Counted from the stretch's first letter, positions 30,361 to 42,334 are shown. The stretch is DNA of 64,000 nucleotides from Macrotis lagotis (GCF_037893015.1 NC_133658.1:173061579-173125578); one strand, 5' to 3'. Notes: generated from the sequence alone by a model not told the origin. A program made the numbers and translations.

Positions 30361-32055
30361 AAGGCAGTGTCCACGAGTGGGTATTGATTTGCAATTGTTC
30401 TGGTTGCAATTGTATCTTCTAAATTATATTAACCAAATTAATCCTGTAAAAACTATCCCCACCCCTACCCTGGGGAAAATTCTGAATGAGTATTTGTTAG
30501 GTATATTCTAAAAGGAGACTATTGTTCATAGCCTTATAAAGTAGTTTCTGGAGTCTCTTCTAATCTTAGCTTCTTTGATTTAGTTATAAAGTTAGAATTT
30601 CTTTCTCTTGACAGGTTGCTTGCTTGTTTTTTTTACTGAGCCAAAACTAGGCAGCATCATTATATTCTAGTCAAGCTTCATGTAGTTGATCATGATAAAG
30701 CTTGCTTTTTTGGGGGGGGTGGCAAATACTACTACAAACAGTTGCAAATGAAACTCTGCTATGGAACTGGAATTATAAGGAGGAGAACTGATGTTAATCT
30801 TTGTAACAACCAGATCCACATACATTTTCTGGTTTATCTGCACTTGCTTTATTGGCCTTATTAAATATTTCCAATATCTTGTTGCTGTAGTTTGGAGGAA
30901 GGGTAATGTTTAAAAGGAGAATGCATCATAAAGCAGAGGTAGATAAATATTTTGGTTTATTTATATAACATAAAGCAACAAAATGTACAACATGAAGTTT
31001 TTTTATGCCTCCTTCCCCCCAAGTAGCGATTACAATAAGAAATTTATGTACAGTGAAATTATTTTTTACAACAAACATTAAACAAATCAAAGCATGATTG
31101 TTGGGCACCAAATCACCATATAAAACAAAGTTTTATCTTTCCACGAATTGTTGGAATTACATTGGCTAAAGACTCAATAAAACCTAGGAAAAAACTTTGA
31201 AAGCAAAAATGCAGCAATTGTTCCCATCCATTTCACTAAGATCTATCTGTTTTTCTCTTTCTGGTTAAATGCTTAGAAGTAAAAAAGAAGGAAAACAGAT
31301 TTTGCCTCTGATGTGTGAAGAATAATACAATCCTGACCCAACCTTCAGGTACACCAGGAAGAAACACCTCTTCAAGAAAGCTATTGTCTGAGACAGACTA
31401 GAATAATCTATGTGTTCCATTAAGGGAGGCAGCAATAATGTCTGGTTTGGGGAAACTGATTGCTTATCTAAAGCAGTGGGAAAGGTGTGAAAAAGAACTG
31501 AAATTGGGATTGTTCGATACTGTCATGTGGTTTAGATTAAGTGTTCTGTATTGTATTGCTTGTCTGCTACTGAAGTCTGTCAAAGTAACATCATAGAAAT
31601 ACCTTCCCCTCAGGAGACTCAAAAAATAAGATACCAATCTCTTAAGAGAAACCAGGGAACAAAATATTATGGAGAAAATTGATGGCTATAGCTATCTTTG
31701 CTCCTCCTGGGAAAACTCACTACAAGTTCTTTCTGACCTTGAGCGCTGGGGTAGATGTGAATGGACAAAGAACAAAATGATTTTTCTGATGACCTATTGT
31801 GTTATCTGATCATTGTTATAAAGGTCAATACTCTGATTCCCTAATGGGTTGCTTTTTGTTTTGAGCACTGTAATAATAATAATCTCCAAAATTTTACATG
31901 CTCCTAAAATAAAGAGGTTGTAAATAAGTTTAGGTGAAGATAACCAGGTCAGCAAAATTTTAAAAGTACACATATTGCCAAAAATGGAATTTGAAGAGCA
32001 TAGAACAAGAGACTTCAAATACTGGATAATCTTTTAAAATTATATATTTGGTCAG
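30361..32055. other. Unassigned intergenic sequence
   Basis: No gene seen. The block 30940-31240 is AT-rich and reads on the minus strand like a 3' UTR (see findings); the rest is unremarkable. Confidence 0.4.
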
Positions 32056-32235
32056 TCCTTAACAGTGCAATATAGGAGAAAGAGTCCTGAATCACAAGAT
32101 CTAGGGTAAAATCTAGGCAGGTTGTACTTCCTATGTGACTTAGGGCAATTCATTTAACCTCTCTGTTCTCAGTCTCCCCATCGGTAAAATGAGAGGGGTT
32201 GAACTTCATGAACCATTAGATCCTAAATCTATGAT
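32056..32235 (+). repeat. MIR-type SINE
   Basis: Contains 'tgtgacttagggcaattcat', 'ccccatcggtaaaatgagag' and 'gaaccattagatcctaaatc', a classic MIR layout. Confidence 0.65.
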
Positions 32236-33290
32236 CCTATGGAATCCCCCAAAATCTAAGACTTAGACAGGATCTCAAAAGTCACATATTGTAACTTATC
32301 CTCAACCAACTTTATGACATTCTCAACAAGTGGCCCTTCAGTCTCTGTTTGAATTCCTTCAATGAAAAAGAGTTGTTTCCTAAAGCAACTCATTCCATTT
32401 TGGGATAACTATATTGGTTAGGAAGTTTTTTCTTCCATTGAGCCTAAATCTGCCTTTTTGAAATCATTAGTCTTTGAGTCTAGTTTTTCCCCTCTAAGAC
32501 CAAGCAGAAGTCTAATCTCACTTCTTATGAAAGCCCTTCAAATGTTTGAATGCAACTGTCTTTTCCCTTATCAATCCTTTCTTCTTTATAGACATTTCTC
32601 GTACCTTCAATTGATTTTTATATGATATATTCTCCTGCCCTTTTACCATTGTTTTCTCTCTTCTAGAGCATTTTGGCTATCCAGTGGTGATATCCACGTT
32701 TCAGAGGAAACTAAGAAGACTATAATGAAATGGTGGAATGCTAAGTATGCAGAATTGGGAGAACAATGGCAACAACATTAAACAGAAAAAATAACTTTGA
32801 GAGATTCTAGAAACAAAGAAGTGACAAACCAAAACTCCAGAAGGCCAAAGATCAATCTACCTCCTGACAGAGAGGAGATGGAATTAGAGTGCAGAATGAA
32901 ACATATTTTTGGACATGACCAATGTGGAAATTTATTTTGCTTAACTAGGAATATTTATTAAGATTTTATCTCTCTCTTTTTTCAATCAATGAGGGGAAGT
33001 AGAAAGGAGAGAAAATAAATGTTTATTCATCAGAAAAAAATTTATGTTTTAGAATGTAGTGTTTAGATCAGAACACAGAACTCTAGATATGACCTGAATA
33101 GGAAAGAGGAGTTTAATTATTACTTCTGTACTCGAAATAGTGTATCTTTCTGAGTTTTTACTCAAACTGAGCTTGCAATTCATCAAAACTCCCAGAAATT
33201 ATTGTCTAGCTATTTCTCCTTCACTCTGTACTTGAGAAATTGGGGTGTAGGGTATGTTCAGTGAAGATTAGTAACTGGTAGGAGGACTGT
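32236..33290 (-). repeat. L3/CR1-like LINE, antisense, split by an L1-type insertion
   Basis: 32280-32640 contains 'agtctctgtttgaattcctt', 'aggaagttttttcttccatt' and 'gcccttcaaatgtttgaatg'. 33060-33250 contains 'gaacacagaactctagatat', 'aaactgagcttgcaattcat' and 'aactcccagaaattattgtc'. Both are antisense L3/CR1 in the expected order, with the insertion at about 32660-33050 between them. Confidence 0.65.
32660..33050 (+). repeat. LINE (probably L1) 3' end inserted in L3/CR1
   Basis: 'tacctcctgacagagaggag', 'ttttggacatgaccaatgtg' and the ending 'gagaaaataaatgtttattc' with A-runs match a common marsupial LINE 3' end. It is short and 5' truncated. Confidence 0.55.
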
Positions 33291-34040
33291 CAAACCCTTT
33301 TCAGGACTGCTTTTAATCTTAAGTGTCTATCTGTTCCACCTAATTCTCTTCTGTGATTCCAAGAAGTTGAAGCATGTGCAGCAGCCATACCCTGTTTTGA
33401 CATATAGCCTAAACCAGGTGTAAGGTAACTGAGTGTTCTCAAAGCCTTCAGTGAGTTAGGAGGATGTCTCCTATAAGCATATAAAGACTTCCCCTGGTAG
33501 AATGGCAGCTAAGAATGATTTGTTCCCACAGCCTTGAAGGCCGCTCAAGCAGACACTATGGAGCACTTGGAGCTAGGTTAGACATTGAAGACACCAATGT
33601 CATCAACTGCATGTAGAGTTATCATCAACAATTGTCTTGACTCTGTCTTGCCACTGGGACTATGTGACTCTGGAAAAGAGAGTGAGGTTGATGATTTCAT
33701 GCAATTCTGTCTCACTTTAATCCAGTTTATGCATGATCAAAAGATATCACCCACATTTTGCCATTTTTACCTATCTCAGAGTCCTATGGCAACAGGCAAG
33801 TGAAGAAGTAGAAAGTGCAGATACACTGGGAGCTGTAGTCATAACCTTGCATACAAGTAGTCCAGGTTATAGGGTCATCTTGGCACTGGAAGTAACAGTG
33901 GGATTCAGAAGCCCCCTGGGCATCTGAGGAAGGGATTAGAAAAAGTGCTCTAAAAATTTTCTGTTTACCCATCTCTGGACTGTTTACAGGTGGGAATTCT
34001 ACCCTGAGGTTGAAATAGAGACAGGCACACAGACATAGAC

Positions 34041-34046
34041 AGACAG

Positions 34047-34077
<31 letters not shown>

Positions 34078-34080
34078 CTC
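34041..34080. repeat. (CA)n microsatellite
   Basis: 'acagacag' followed by about 13 AC units and then TCTCTC, just before the RTE endonuclease region. Confidence 0.9.
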
Positions 34081-35243
34081 TCATGAAATTGTACAAAAAC
34101 TTCTACAAAGATGATTCTACTCACCATTGATACATGGAATGTGTGCACACTTATGAACAGCACAAAATCCAGTAAAACTAAAAGAATAGCTCTCTTTGGG
34201 AGAGAGAATCAGCAGGCATCACATCCAAATACTAGTCCTGAGTAAAACAAAAAGCTGGCAAAAGAAGATCAGCTTACTGAAGTTGGAACTGGATATGTTT
34301 TTCTGTAGTGGCTATAGTGAAAGGGAACACCATGACACTTGGATAGGTTTTGCAATCAAAATTAATCTTGTAAACAAGTTTGTATGCCTACAAAAAGGAG
34401 TGAATGACATGTTCATTACATTGAAATTGCCACTTATAGGAAAGTATCATGGCACCATCATCAATGTCTATGCTCCCTCCATAATCATGCATGAGATTAA
34501 ATAAAAATTTTATGAAGACTTGGAGACTTTCCTCATCAATGTGCCCAAAGAAAGCAAATTCATAATTCCAAGTAGCTTTAATGCTAGTAAAGGCATGGAT
34601 TAGCAGACATGGCAGCAAGCCATTGGGAGAAATGGTGTTGGAAACAGCATCAGCAATGGACACTTACTAATGAAAATTTGTGCATCTCATGATCTGCTCA
34701 TCACCAAAACTGTGTTCCATTTCTGTAATAAAATGCAATAAAACTTGCAATAAAACTTCACTGATGCCCCCTTGAAGCAAACATTGGTATTTAATAGACT
34801 ATATCATTTTAAGGAGAAGAGACAGCATATGAGCAAAACAAAAATGTGCAGTGTAGAGTATTGGAATGATCATAGACGTTCCTTCCAAACTAAATATTCA
34901 TATTCAACAAAGATGGTGGCCCTAAGGCTAGATGTATACCAAAAAAACATTGTCAACAGATTAGAGTGCTTCTCTGAATGGTAACAGTTATTTCTAACTT
35001 GGAGAGAAAGTTGAGCCAAAGTTGGCAGCAGTGGAGCAGAAAGGAGTGGATAATTTTATGAGATTTGTTGTATAATACTGCACTTATTCATCTGGGTCAT
35101 AAAATTTACAATCAAGACTGGTTTAATGAAAGTAAGGGGAAAATTCAGAAACTGCTAGATGAAAAGTGAGAATTCCACAAGATTCATTTACATGCAAGAT
35201 ATAGTTCATAGGCAGCATTTACCACCATCAAAAGTAAAGTACA

Positions 35244-35410
35244 GGGCAGCTAGTGGAGGCACAGTGGAGAGAGCACTGGCCCTGGATTCAGGAGGACCTA
35301 TTTTGAATAGGCCTCAGACATTCATTAATTACCTAGCTGTGTGGCCTTGAGCAAGTCACTTAACCCCATGGTCTTGTAAAAAAAAACTTTAAAAAAGTGA
35401 ATTGCAAAGA
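35244..35410 (+). repeat. WSINE1-like SINE inserted in the RTE element
   Basis: The body starts 'gggcagctagtggaggcaca' and includes 'acctagctgtgtggccttga' and an A-rich tail. It is flanked by a perfect 14-bp duplication, AAAAGTAAAGTACA (35230-35243 and 35411-35424). Confidence 0.9.
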
Positions 35411-35699
35411 AAAAGTAAAGTACAAATAAAGCTTATAGAGATGCAGGATCTTGATTCCATAAGAAAGCAGATGAAATTCAGTTTATTCTGATATTATTTA
35501 TGATGTCCTGAAGGCTATTTTGGGGCCAGAGACATATGGTGCATCTACTCAATGCTGTTGGAGTCACATAGATTAGTGATGAATATCACCATGGAGAGAT
35601 GCAGTTGAAGTTAATCCCTCTTTAACCAAATTTCCAACTGAAGAAGAGGTTTTAAATGCCTTTAGGCTCCTATCCTGTGGCAAAACTGGAATTGTACAG

Positions 35700-35868
35700 G
35701 GTGGGGAGTGGGGAGGAGTAGTGGATAGAGCCCCTACCCTGGAGTCAAGAGTACCTGAGTTCAAATTTGGCCTTAGATACTTAATAATTACCTAGCTCTA
35801 TGACCTTGGGCAAGTCACTTAACCCCATTGCCTTACACAAAGCCAACAAAAAAGAAAACAAAAAAGAC
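35700..35868 (+). repeat. WSINE1-like SINE inserted in the RTE element
   Basis: 'ggagtagtggatagagcccc', 'agttcaaatttggccttaga' and 'acttaaccccattgccttac' with an A-rich tail. The head is slightly altered and I could not fix its target-site duplication. Confidence 0.8.
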
Positions 35869-37327
35869 TAAAATGTTTCCTGCCCAACAACTCCAGAAGA
35901 AATGCCAATAGCAGAACAGAAATCTGTACAAAAAGCTTCTCAATCTGACCAAGGCCTTTGATACTGTCAATCATGAGGGTTTGTGGAAAATTATAACAAA
36001 ATTTGGTTGCCCAGAAAAGTTCATCAGTAGTTTACATCAATTTCATGACATCTTACTTACCTAGGTAAGTGGATGTTCTCCTACTTTCATCACCAATGGA
36101 GTGAATGAAATAAGGCTCTGTGCTTGCACTATACTCTTTAACATGATGTTTTCAGCAAGTCTTCAATAAGGACAAACATGGCATCAAAGTCAGTTATCAT
36201 TGTGATGGTAAAATTATTTAACTTGAAAAGGTTACAAGCCAAGTCTAAAGTGGAGAGGGAGTTGGTGATTGATTTTTTGTAGATGACTGTGTAGTCAATA
36301 CAGCCTCTGAAGCTGAGATGCAACAAAGTATGGATCAGTTCTTTGCTTCTTGTGCTAACTTGGGCCTAGCAGTTAAGACCAAGAAAACATAGGTTCTTCA
36401 CCAACCAACCCATACCATTCACATGTGGAGCCATTGGCTACAGCAAATGGAGAAGTTTTAAATACTGTGGATCAGTTCACTTACCTTGGCAGTATACTTT
36501 CTAGGAATATACACATGTTATGAAGATTACTACATACCCTTCCAGAACTAGCTCAGTATTTAGAAAGCTCTGAAGGAAAGAGAAGAGATATTAAGCTCAC
36601 TACCAAACTGAAGGGTTATTAGCTGTCAGGTCAACATTACTGTTGTTAGCCTTCGAAAACTGGGCAATCTACTAGCACCATGCCAAGAAACTAAATCATT
36701 TTTACTTGAATTATCTTAGAAATATTCTGAAGATCACCTGGCAAAAGAGGATACCAGACACTGAGGTGTTTTCTCAAAGTAAACTGCTGAGTATTCAAAC
36801 TGTATGGCAGAGAGCACACCTGTGATAGCCTGGATTCAAAAGCCAAATGTATGCTTGGTTAAAAGACTATTTTATAGAGAACTCACACAAGGGAAGTACT
36901 CACCAGATGGTCAGAAAAAGGAAGAACTTCTCTGAAGAACTTTGGAACTGATGGCATGACATGAGAAATGTTGGCAAAAGACCACTCAGCCTCGTGTGCC
37001 CTTAACAAAGAACATGTTGTGCTTTATGAGCAAATCAGAATAGAAATAGCTCACAAGAAATGTGAGATTGAAAATTTAGAGAATCCACCCTAAATTGTCA
37101 CTTGACCTATTTGTGCCTTACCTATTGTAGACTATTCCACGCTTACAGTGGTCTGTTCAGCCACAGATACACTATAATCTGACTTAGTGATGTCTTCTTT
37201 GAGAACAAAGGGTAACAACAACAACTGTGAACTCTATTGTTTTAAAAAACCTATATAGAAATTACATTTAGTCCTATTCAAGAGATAGCTTAAGTTAGTT
37301 CAAGTCAGTTAAAAATTGTTTGGTCAA

Positions 37328-38210
37328 ATAGTCATATGAAAAATTTCTCTAAATCATTACTTATTAGAGAAATGCAAATTAAAGCATCTCTGAGGTACCA
37401 CCTCACACCTCTCAGACTGGCCAATATGCCCAGAAAGGACAATGATCAATGTTGGAAGGGTTGTGGGAAATCTGAGACACTAATACATTTTTGGTGGAGC
37501 TGTGAACCCATCCAACCTCTCCAGAGAGCAGTTTGGAATTGCACCCAAAGGGCAACCAAAAATGTGTATACCCTTTGATCCAGTAATACCACTACTGGGT
37601 CTATGCCCTGAAGAGATTATGAAAAAGGGTAAAAACATCACTTGTACAAAAATATTCATAGCAGCCCTGTTTGTGGTGGCAAAGAATTGGAAATCAAGTA
37701 AATGTCCTTCAACTGGGGAATGGCTTAACAAACTGTGGTATATGTATGTCATGGAATACTATTGTTCTATTAGAAACCAGGAGGGATTGGAATTCAGGGA
37801 AGCCTGGAAGGATTTGCATGAACTGATCAAGATGAGCAGAACCAGAAAAACATTGTACACCCTAACAACAACATGGGGGTGATGATCAACCTTGATGGAC
37901 TTATTCATTCCATCAGTGCAATTTTGAGCTATCTGCAATGGAGAGTGCCATCTGTATCCAGAGAAAGAATTGTGGAGTTTAAAGAAAGACCAAAGACAAT
38001 TACCTTTAACTTAGGAAAAAAGCTTGTTATCTTATATAATTTCTTCTTAAAGATATGATTTCTCTCTTATCCCATTCAACTTAGATCAATATATACCATG
38101 GAAACAATGTAAAGACTAACAGACTTCCCCTTCTGTGGGGGTGGGGGAGGGAAACAAGATTAGGAGGAAAATTGTAAAACTCAAAATAAATAAAATCTCT
38201 CTTAAAAAAA
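37328..38210 (+). repeat. 5'-truncated L1 LINE
   Basis: The C-terminal end of L1 ORF2 plus 3' UTR. In parts it translates as MQIKASLRYHLTPLRLANM and later PSTGEWLNKLWYMYVMEYYC, typical of L1 ORF2. It ends in A-rich sequence. It is flanked by a 13-bp duplication with one mismatch, ATTGTTTGGTCAA (37315-37327) and ATTGCTTGGTCAA (38211-38223), showing target-primed insertion. ORF2 is broken. Confidence 0.88.
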
Positions 38211-38269
38211 ATTGCTTGGTCAAGCCAATTGTCAAATTTTCAATGTGAGCACTTAAACCTCAGACATGA

Positions 38270-38425
38270 ACAAATTCTACAAACCAGAGCTTGATATATT
38301 ACTTTTTTGATTGTCTAGACTTAAGAAAGTAATAGAGAAAATATTAATAATTTAGATTAAACTTAAAAGTATGTCATACATCATTTTTCTCTGCTGGAGA
38401 ACTGATTGTTAAGCATCTAGGAGCA
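38270..38425 (+). repeat. Unnamed interspersed repeat, copy A
   Basis: Shares with 61360-61510 the order 'ttgattgtctagacttaaga', 'agagaaaatattaataat', 'agattaaacttaaaa', 'gttaagcatct' and 'agcacatttctg'. I do not recognise the family. Confidence 0.6.
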
Positions 38426-38439
38426 CATTTCTGGCCCTA

Positions 38440-38960
38440 TCATATTTTGTATTATTTGATCTGATCTCTTATTCTTTTTGGAATGTGTCGCTAATTCTGT
38501 TACATAGCTCTTCTAATTCTGAGTCATCTGCAAATTTGATAAGTCTTCTATGCTTTCATCTAAAAAAATTAATCTAATGTTGAACAGCAAAGTGTCTAAT
38601 GCATTTTTTTGAGGCACTCCATTTGGATCTTCTATCCAAATTGACATTGAGCAACCAATGACTATGGTTTTGGATTCATTCAAGTCAATTGCAAATCCAT
38701 CTAACCACTATCATCTAGTACATGTTTCTCTATCACAAGCATACTGTAAGAAACTTTGTCACAAAAGAAACAAGAAAAATGTTTCTTAGAAGTATGATGG
38801 AATCTATAACAATCTCAACCATGAACGGGGGTGATCCTAGTCTCTTGAAAATGATGCTCGCTAACCTAACAGATTTGCAGACTCACAGAACAGGAAAGTT
38901 TTGAATATGGTCAGGCCAGGCAGAAGAATTTATCTAAGCTAGGATAACTAAGTTTAGAGT
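38440..38960 (-). repeat. L3/CR1-like LINE, antisense
   Basis: 'gagtcatctgcaaatttgat', 'aatgttgaacagcaaagtg', 'tttgaggcactccatttg' and 'caattgcaaatccatctaac' match the antisense of the L3/CR1 RT-to-3' region. The right boundary is vague. Confidence 0.65.
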
Positions 38961-39119
38961 GCCAGGTGACCCAGAGTAACCAGATGAAGATTTTGTTATA
39001 AGAAACAGACAAAACCAGAAGTGAAAATAGTTCCTAATCTCTTATACTTCCAAAATATTGGAACTCTATTTAAAGAGAGAACAACTCCTCACAGGCAATG
39101 ACTAATCATCCTTCTTCAG

Positions 39120-40852
39120 TTTATTGATACCTAAAATTATAGAATTTACAGCATCTCCTACCCAAATTAAATTACTTATTCAGTACCATACCAATCAAAC
39201 TACCAAATAACTACTTTAATGAGCTAGAAAAAATAGTAACAAAATTCATCTGGAGCAACACAAGAACAAGAATAGCAAGGGAGCTGATGAAAAAAAAAAG
39301 TAAAGTAAGGCAACCTAGCTCTACCAGATTTAAAACTATACTATAAAGTCACAGTCATCAAACTGCCTGGTACCAGTTAGTGGATCAGTGGATTAGAATA
39401 GGTTCAAAAGAAATCACAGTAAATGACTACAGCAATCTACCATTTGACAAACGCAAAGATAATGTTGGGAAAACTGGAAAATAGTATGGCAAAAACTAGG
39501 TATAGATCTACATCTTACACTCTATATCAAAATAAAGTCAAAATGGGTACAGGATTTAGACAAAAGAGTAACACTATAGATAAATTAATAGACCAAGAAA
39601 TACTCTATCAGATCTATGGAAAGGGGATAAATTCATGATCAAACAAGAATTAGAGCACAATATAAACTGAAAAAATGAATGATTTTGACTATATTAAATT
39701 AAAAAAAGGTTTTGCACTAATAAAATAAATGCTGCCAAAATTAGAAAGAAAGCAGAAAGCTGGGAAACAATCTTCACAACCAGGAGTTCTGATAAAGGTC
39801 TCATTTCTAAAATATATAGAGAATTGCATCAAATTCATAAGATTACAAATCATTTCCCAGTTGATAAATGGTCAAAGGATATGAACAGGTAGTTTTCAAA
39901 TGAAGAAATTTAAGCTATATATAATCATATAAAAATGTTCCAAATCATTATTGATAAGAGAAATGCAAATTAAAACAACAATGAGGCATCACCTCACACC
40001 TATAAGATTGGCCAAAATGAGAAAAAGGGAAAATGATAAATATTGGAGAGGTTGTAGGAGGTTTGGGACATTGATGCATTGTTGGTAGACTTGTGAACAG
40101 ATCCAACCTTGCTGGAGAGCAATATGGACCTATGCCCAAGGAGCAATAAAACTGTTCATACCCTTTAACCCACCAATTCCAATTCTGGGTCTATTTCCAT
40201 AAGAAATTATAAAAAAGGGAAAAGTCCTACATGTTCTGTAATATTCATAGAGCTCCTTTTGTAGTGACAAAGAATTGGAAATTGAGGAGATGCCCATCAA
40301 TTGGGGAATTGTTAAACAAATTATAGTAAATGAATACTATGGAATATTATTGTTCTAAAAGAAACCATAAATGGTGGGACTCTAGAGAAGCATGGAATAA
40401 CTTACAGGATCTGATGCTGAGTTAAGGGAGTAGCATCAATAAAACAATGTACACATCAACAACAACATTGTGAGATGAACAACCTTGATGGAAGCAGCTC
40501 CTCTCAGCAGTTCAGAGAGCTAGGACAATTGTATTGGACCAGCTATGTACTATGTTATCCCCATCAAGAGGAAGAAAACACACACACACACACACACACA
40601 TCTGCAATCCTTTTGAATCTGATTGACATTTTTAAAAATTATTTCTTATGTATCTCTTTCCCTTAATCCTAATTCCTCATACCAAAAATGATAATCTGTA
40701 AACATGTCTATCAAAAATATGTTTGTACAATGCGAATGTGATTGTTCCTCACTGAGGGGAGGGGGACAGGAAGGGAGGGTGGAAAGAAATTTTGTAACTT
40801 AAAATTATACATGAACATATGAATGAAAATAAATAAATAAAAAAGAAAGAAA
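39120..40852 (+). repeat. L1 LINE, ORF2 3' part and 3' UTR
   Basis: An older, longer L1 fragment. 'aaaattcatctggagcaaca', 'gcaacctagctctaccagat', 'tgataaatggtcaaaggata' and 'gcccatcaattggggaattg' are L1 ORF2 C-terminal landmarks. The end, 'gaaaataaataaataaaa', is the 3' terminus. The frame is broken at many sites. Confidence 0.85.
40578..40601. repeat. (CA)n microsatellite
   Basis: About 12 CA units within the L1 fragment. Confidence 0.85.
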
Positions 40853-40959
40853 TTATAGCATCTCAAAATGGGAAAATTCTCAGAGGCCATCCACTCCAAT
40901 ATCCTCAGAAAGTGATCATTCCAATAATGGACATTTAAATTATTTTTTAAAGTTTGCAA

Positions 40960-41230
40960 AATACTACATATATATGTATGTATATGTGTGTGTATTTGTG
41001 TATAGGTATAAGTAAACATTTATCCAAACACATCCAAATATCTTAGTACAGTTTTAAGTTATTACAGTTTAAACATGCTTTAAGACTTTGAGGACATTGT
41101 ATGTATGTGTGTACATGGACACACACATATATAAAATGCATATACTATATGTACATATACACTGTATAACATAAAGGGTGCATATATAATATGTATATTA
41201 TACATAAAACATGTATTACAATATTTGTGT
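40960..41230. repeat. AT-rich (TATG/TACA)n low-complexity region
   Basis: Alternating 'tatatatgtatgtatatgtg' and 'acacacacatatata' stretches with interruptions. Confidence 0.75.
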
Positions 41231-41264
41231 ACCCAAAGGTTTAATAGCTTAAACCCACACTAAG

Positions 41265-41590
41265 ATTTTGGGACATGATATTCTATATTATCCTATTCTG
41301 TAACCCCATGAGGTAAGTGCTAGAGACATTATTGTTGTTGTTGTTATTATTATTATTATTATTAGGTTTTTGCAAGTCAATGGGGTTAAGTGACTTGCCC
41401 AAGGCCCCACAGCTAGGTAATTATTAAGTGTCTGAGGTTGGATTTGAACTCAGGTACTCCTGTTTCCAGGGTTAGTGCTCTATCCACTGCGCCACCTAGC
41501 TGCCCCTATTGATATTATTTTCCCCCTCTTTACAGGTAAGGAAAATGAGGCTCAGAGAAACTGTGACTTGTTCACAATTAGAAGAAACAA
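41265..41590 (-). repeat. MIR SINE interrupted by a younger SINE
   Basis: 'gtaaccccatgaggtaagtg' (left) and 'tctttacaggtaaggaaaat' with 'gaggctcagagaaactgtg' (right) are the two halves of one antisense MIR core, split by the SINE at 41363-41507. Confidence 0.65.
41363..41507 (-). repeat. WSINE1-like SINE inserted in MIR
   Basis: The plus strand has a (TTA)n-type tail, then 'aggtttttgcaagtcaatgg' to 'gccacctagctgcccc'. The tail has become a short ATT microsatellite. Confidence 0.88.
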
Positions 41591-41593
41591 GGT

Positions 41594-41797
41594 GGATAGA
41601 ACTGTAGACCTTAAATCAAGAAGACATGAAATTAAATTCAGCCTTGGACAATTTCTTTATTTGTGACTTTGGGCAAGTCATTCAACTTCTGTTTTAGCTT
41701 CTTCAACTGTAAAATTGGACAGTAATAAAACTTAACTTCCAGGTTGTTGTGAGGATCATACAATATAAATGTTAGCTATTATTATTGTCATTATTTC
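41594..41797 (+). repeat. MIR-type SINE
   Basis: 'tgactttgggcaagtcattc', 'ttcaactgtaaaattggaca' and 'gttgttgtgaggatcataca' in order, ending 'tattattattgtcatt'. Confidence 0.65.
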
Positions 41798-42189
41798 TCA
41801 AGACTTTTCTCACAGTCTTTCAACCCTACATTTGCCATTATACTTGGGAACTTCAATTTACATGTTGATGTCCCCTCAAATGTCTTTATTTTCCAATTCA
41901 TCAGTTTCTTCATTTCATATGATTTTTATTACACCTCACTCATACATGAGGATTTAACTCACCATCACTCACAAATATTCCACTTCCATAATCTATAACT
42001 TTGAAGTCTTTTTCTTCCTGTGCTTCATTAACATTCAACTGGTAAATATTCAACAACCAGTTCTCAGAAAAAAATTATTTGCAAAATACTTGTTTAATTT
42101 GCATTGTTAACATTTTCCCCATAGTTTAAGTCTAGATGATCAATAAAGACAATAAATCAAACTCTGATATGTAGCATTTCAATTTCCTT

Positions 42190-42334
42190 TGTTTTTTTGG
42201 TAAAGTAATGGGGTTAAGTGATTTGCCCAAGGTCACACAGCTAGGTAATTATTAAGTATCTGAGGCCACATTTGAACTCAGGTCCTCCTGACTCTAGGGC
42301 CAGTGCTCTATCCACTGCACTGCCTAGATGCCCC
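42190..42334 (-). repeat. WSINE1-like SINE inserted in L2
   Basis: The plus strand reads 'tttttttggtaaagtaatgg' to 'tgcctagatgcccc'. A somewhat diverged copy. Confidence 0.83.

Larger units (their letters stand above)
33345..37228 (+). repeat. Nearly full-length RTE-clade LINE (degenerate)
   Basis: The 5' region starts near 33345. An AP-endonuclease region spans about 34105-34600 (TIDTWNVCTLMN at the start; later KGVNDMFITLKLPLIGKYHG and IINVYAP). The reverse transcriptase lies at about 35900-36480 (AFDTVNHEGLWK; DDCVVNTASEAEMQQ, the DD catalytic box). A C-terminal part with a decayed C2H2-like finger lies at about 37095-37170. The 3' tail ends in 'ggtaacaacaacaac'. Stops and frameshifts are scattered throughout, so it is dead. 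Two SINEs and a CA repeat lie inside. RTE identity rests on the endonuclease and RT text and the tail. Confidence 0.85.

Noticed and set aside
34196-34504. A 102-residue frame as a host gene
   Set aside because: It is the endonuclease part of the RTE LINE (KGVNDMFITLKLPLIGKYHG, IINVYAP).
37336-37882. Frames of 80 and 126 residues as host genes
   Set aside because: They are the C-terminal end of L1 ORF2 in two frames, within a truncated L1 insertion bounded by a target duplication.
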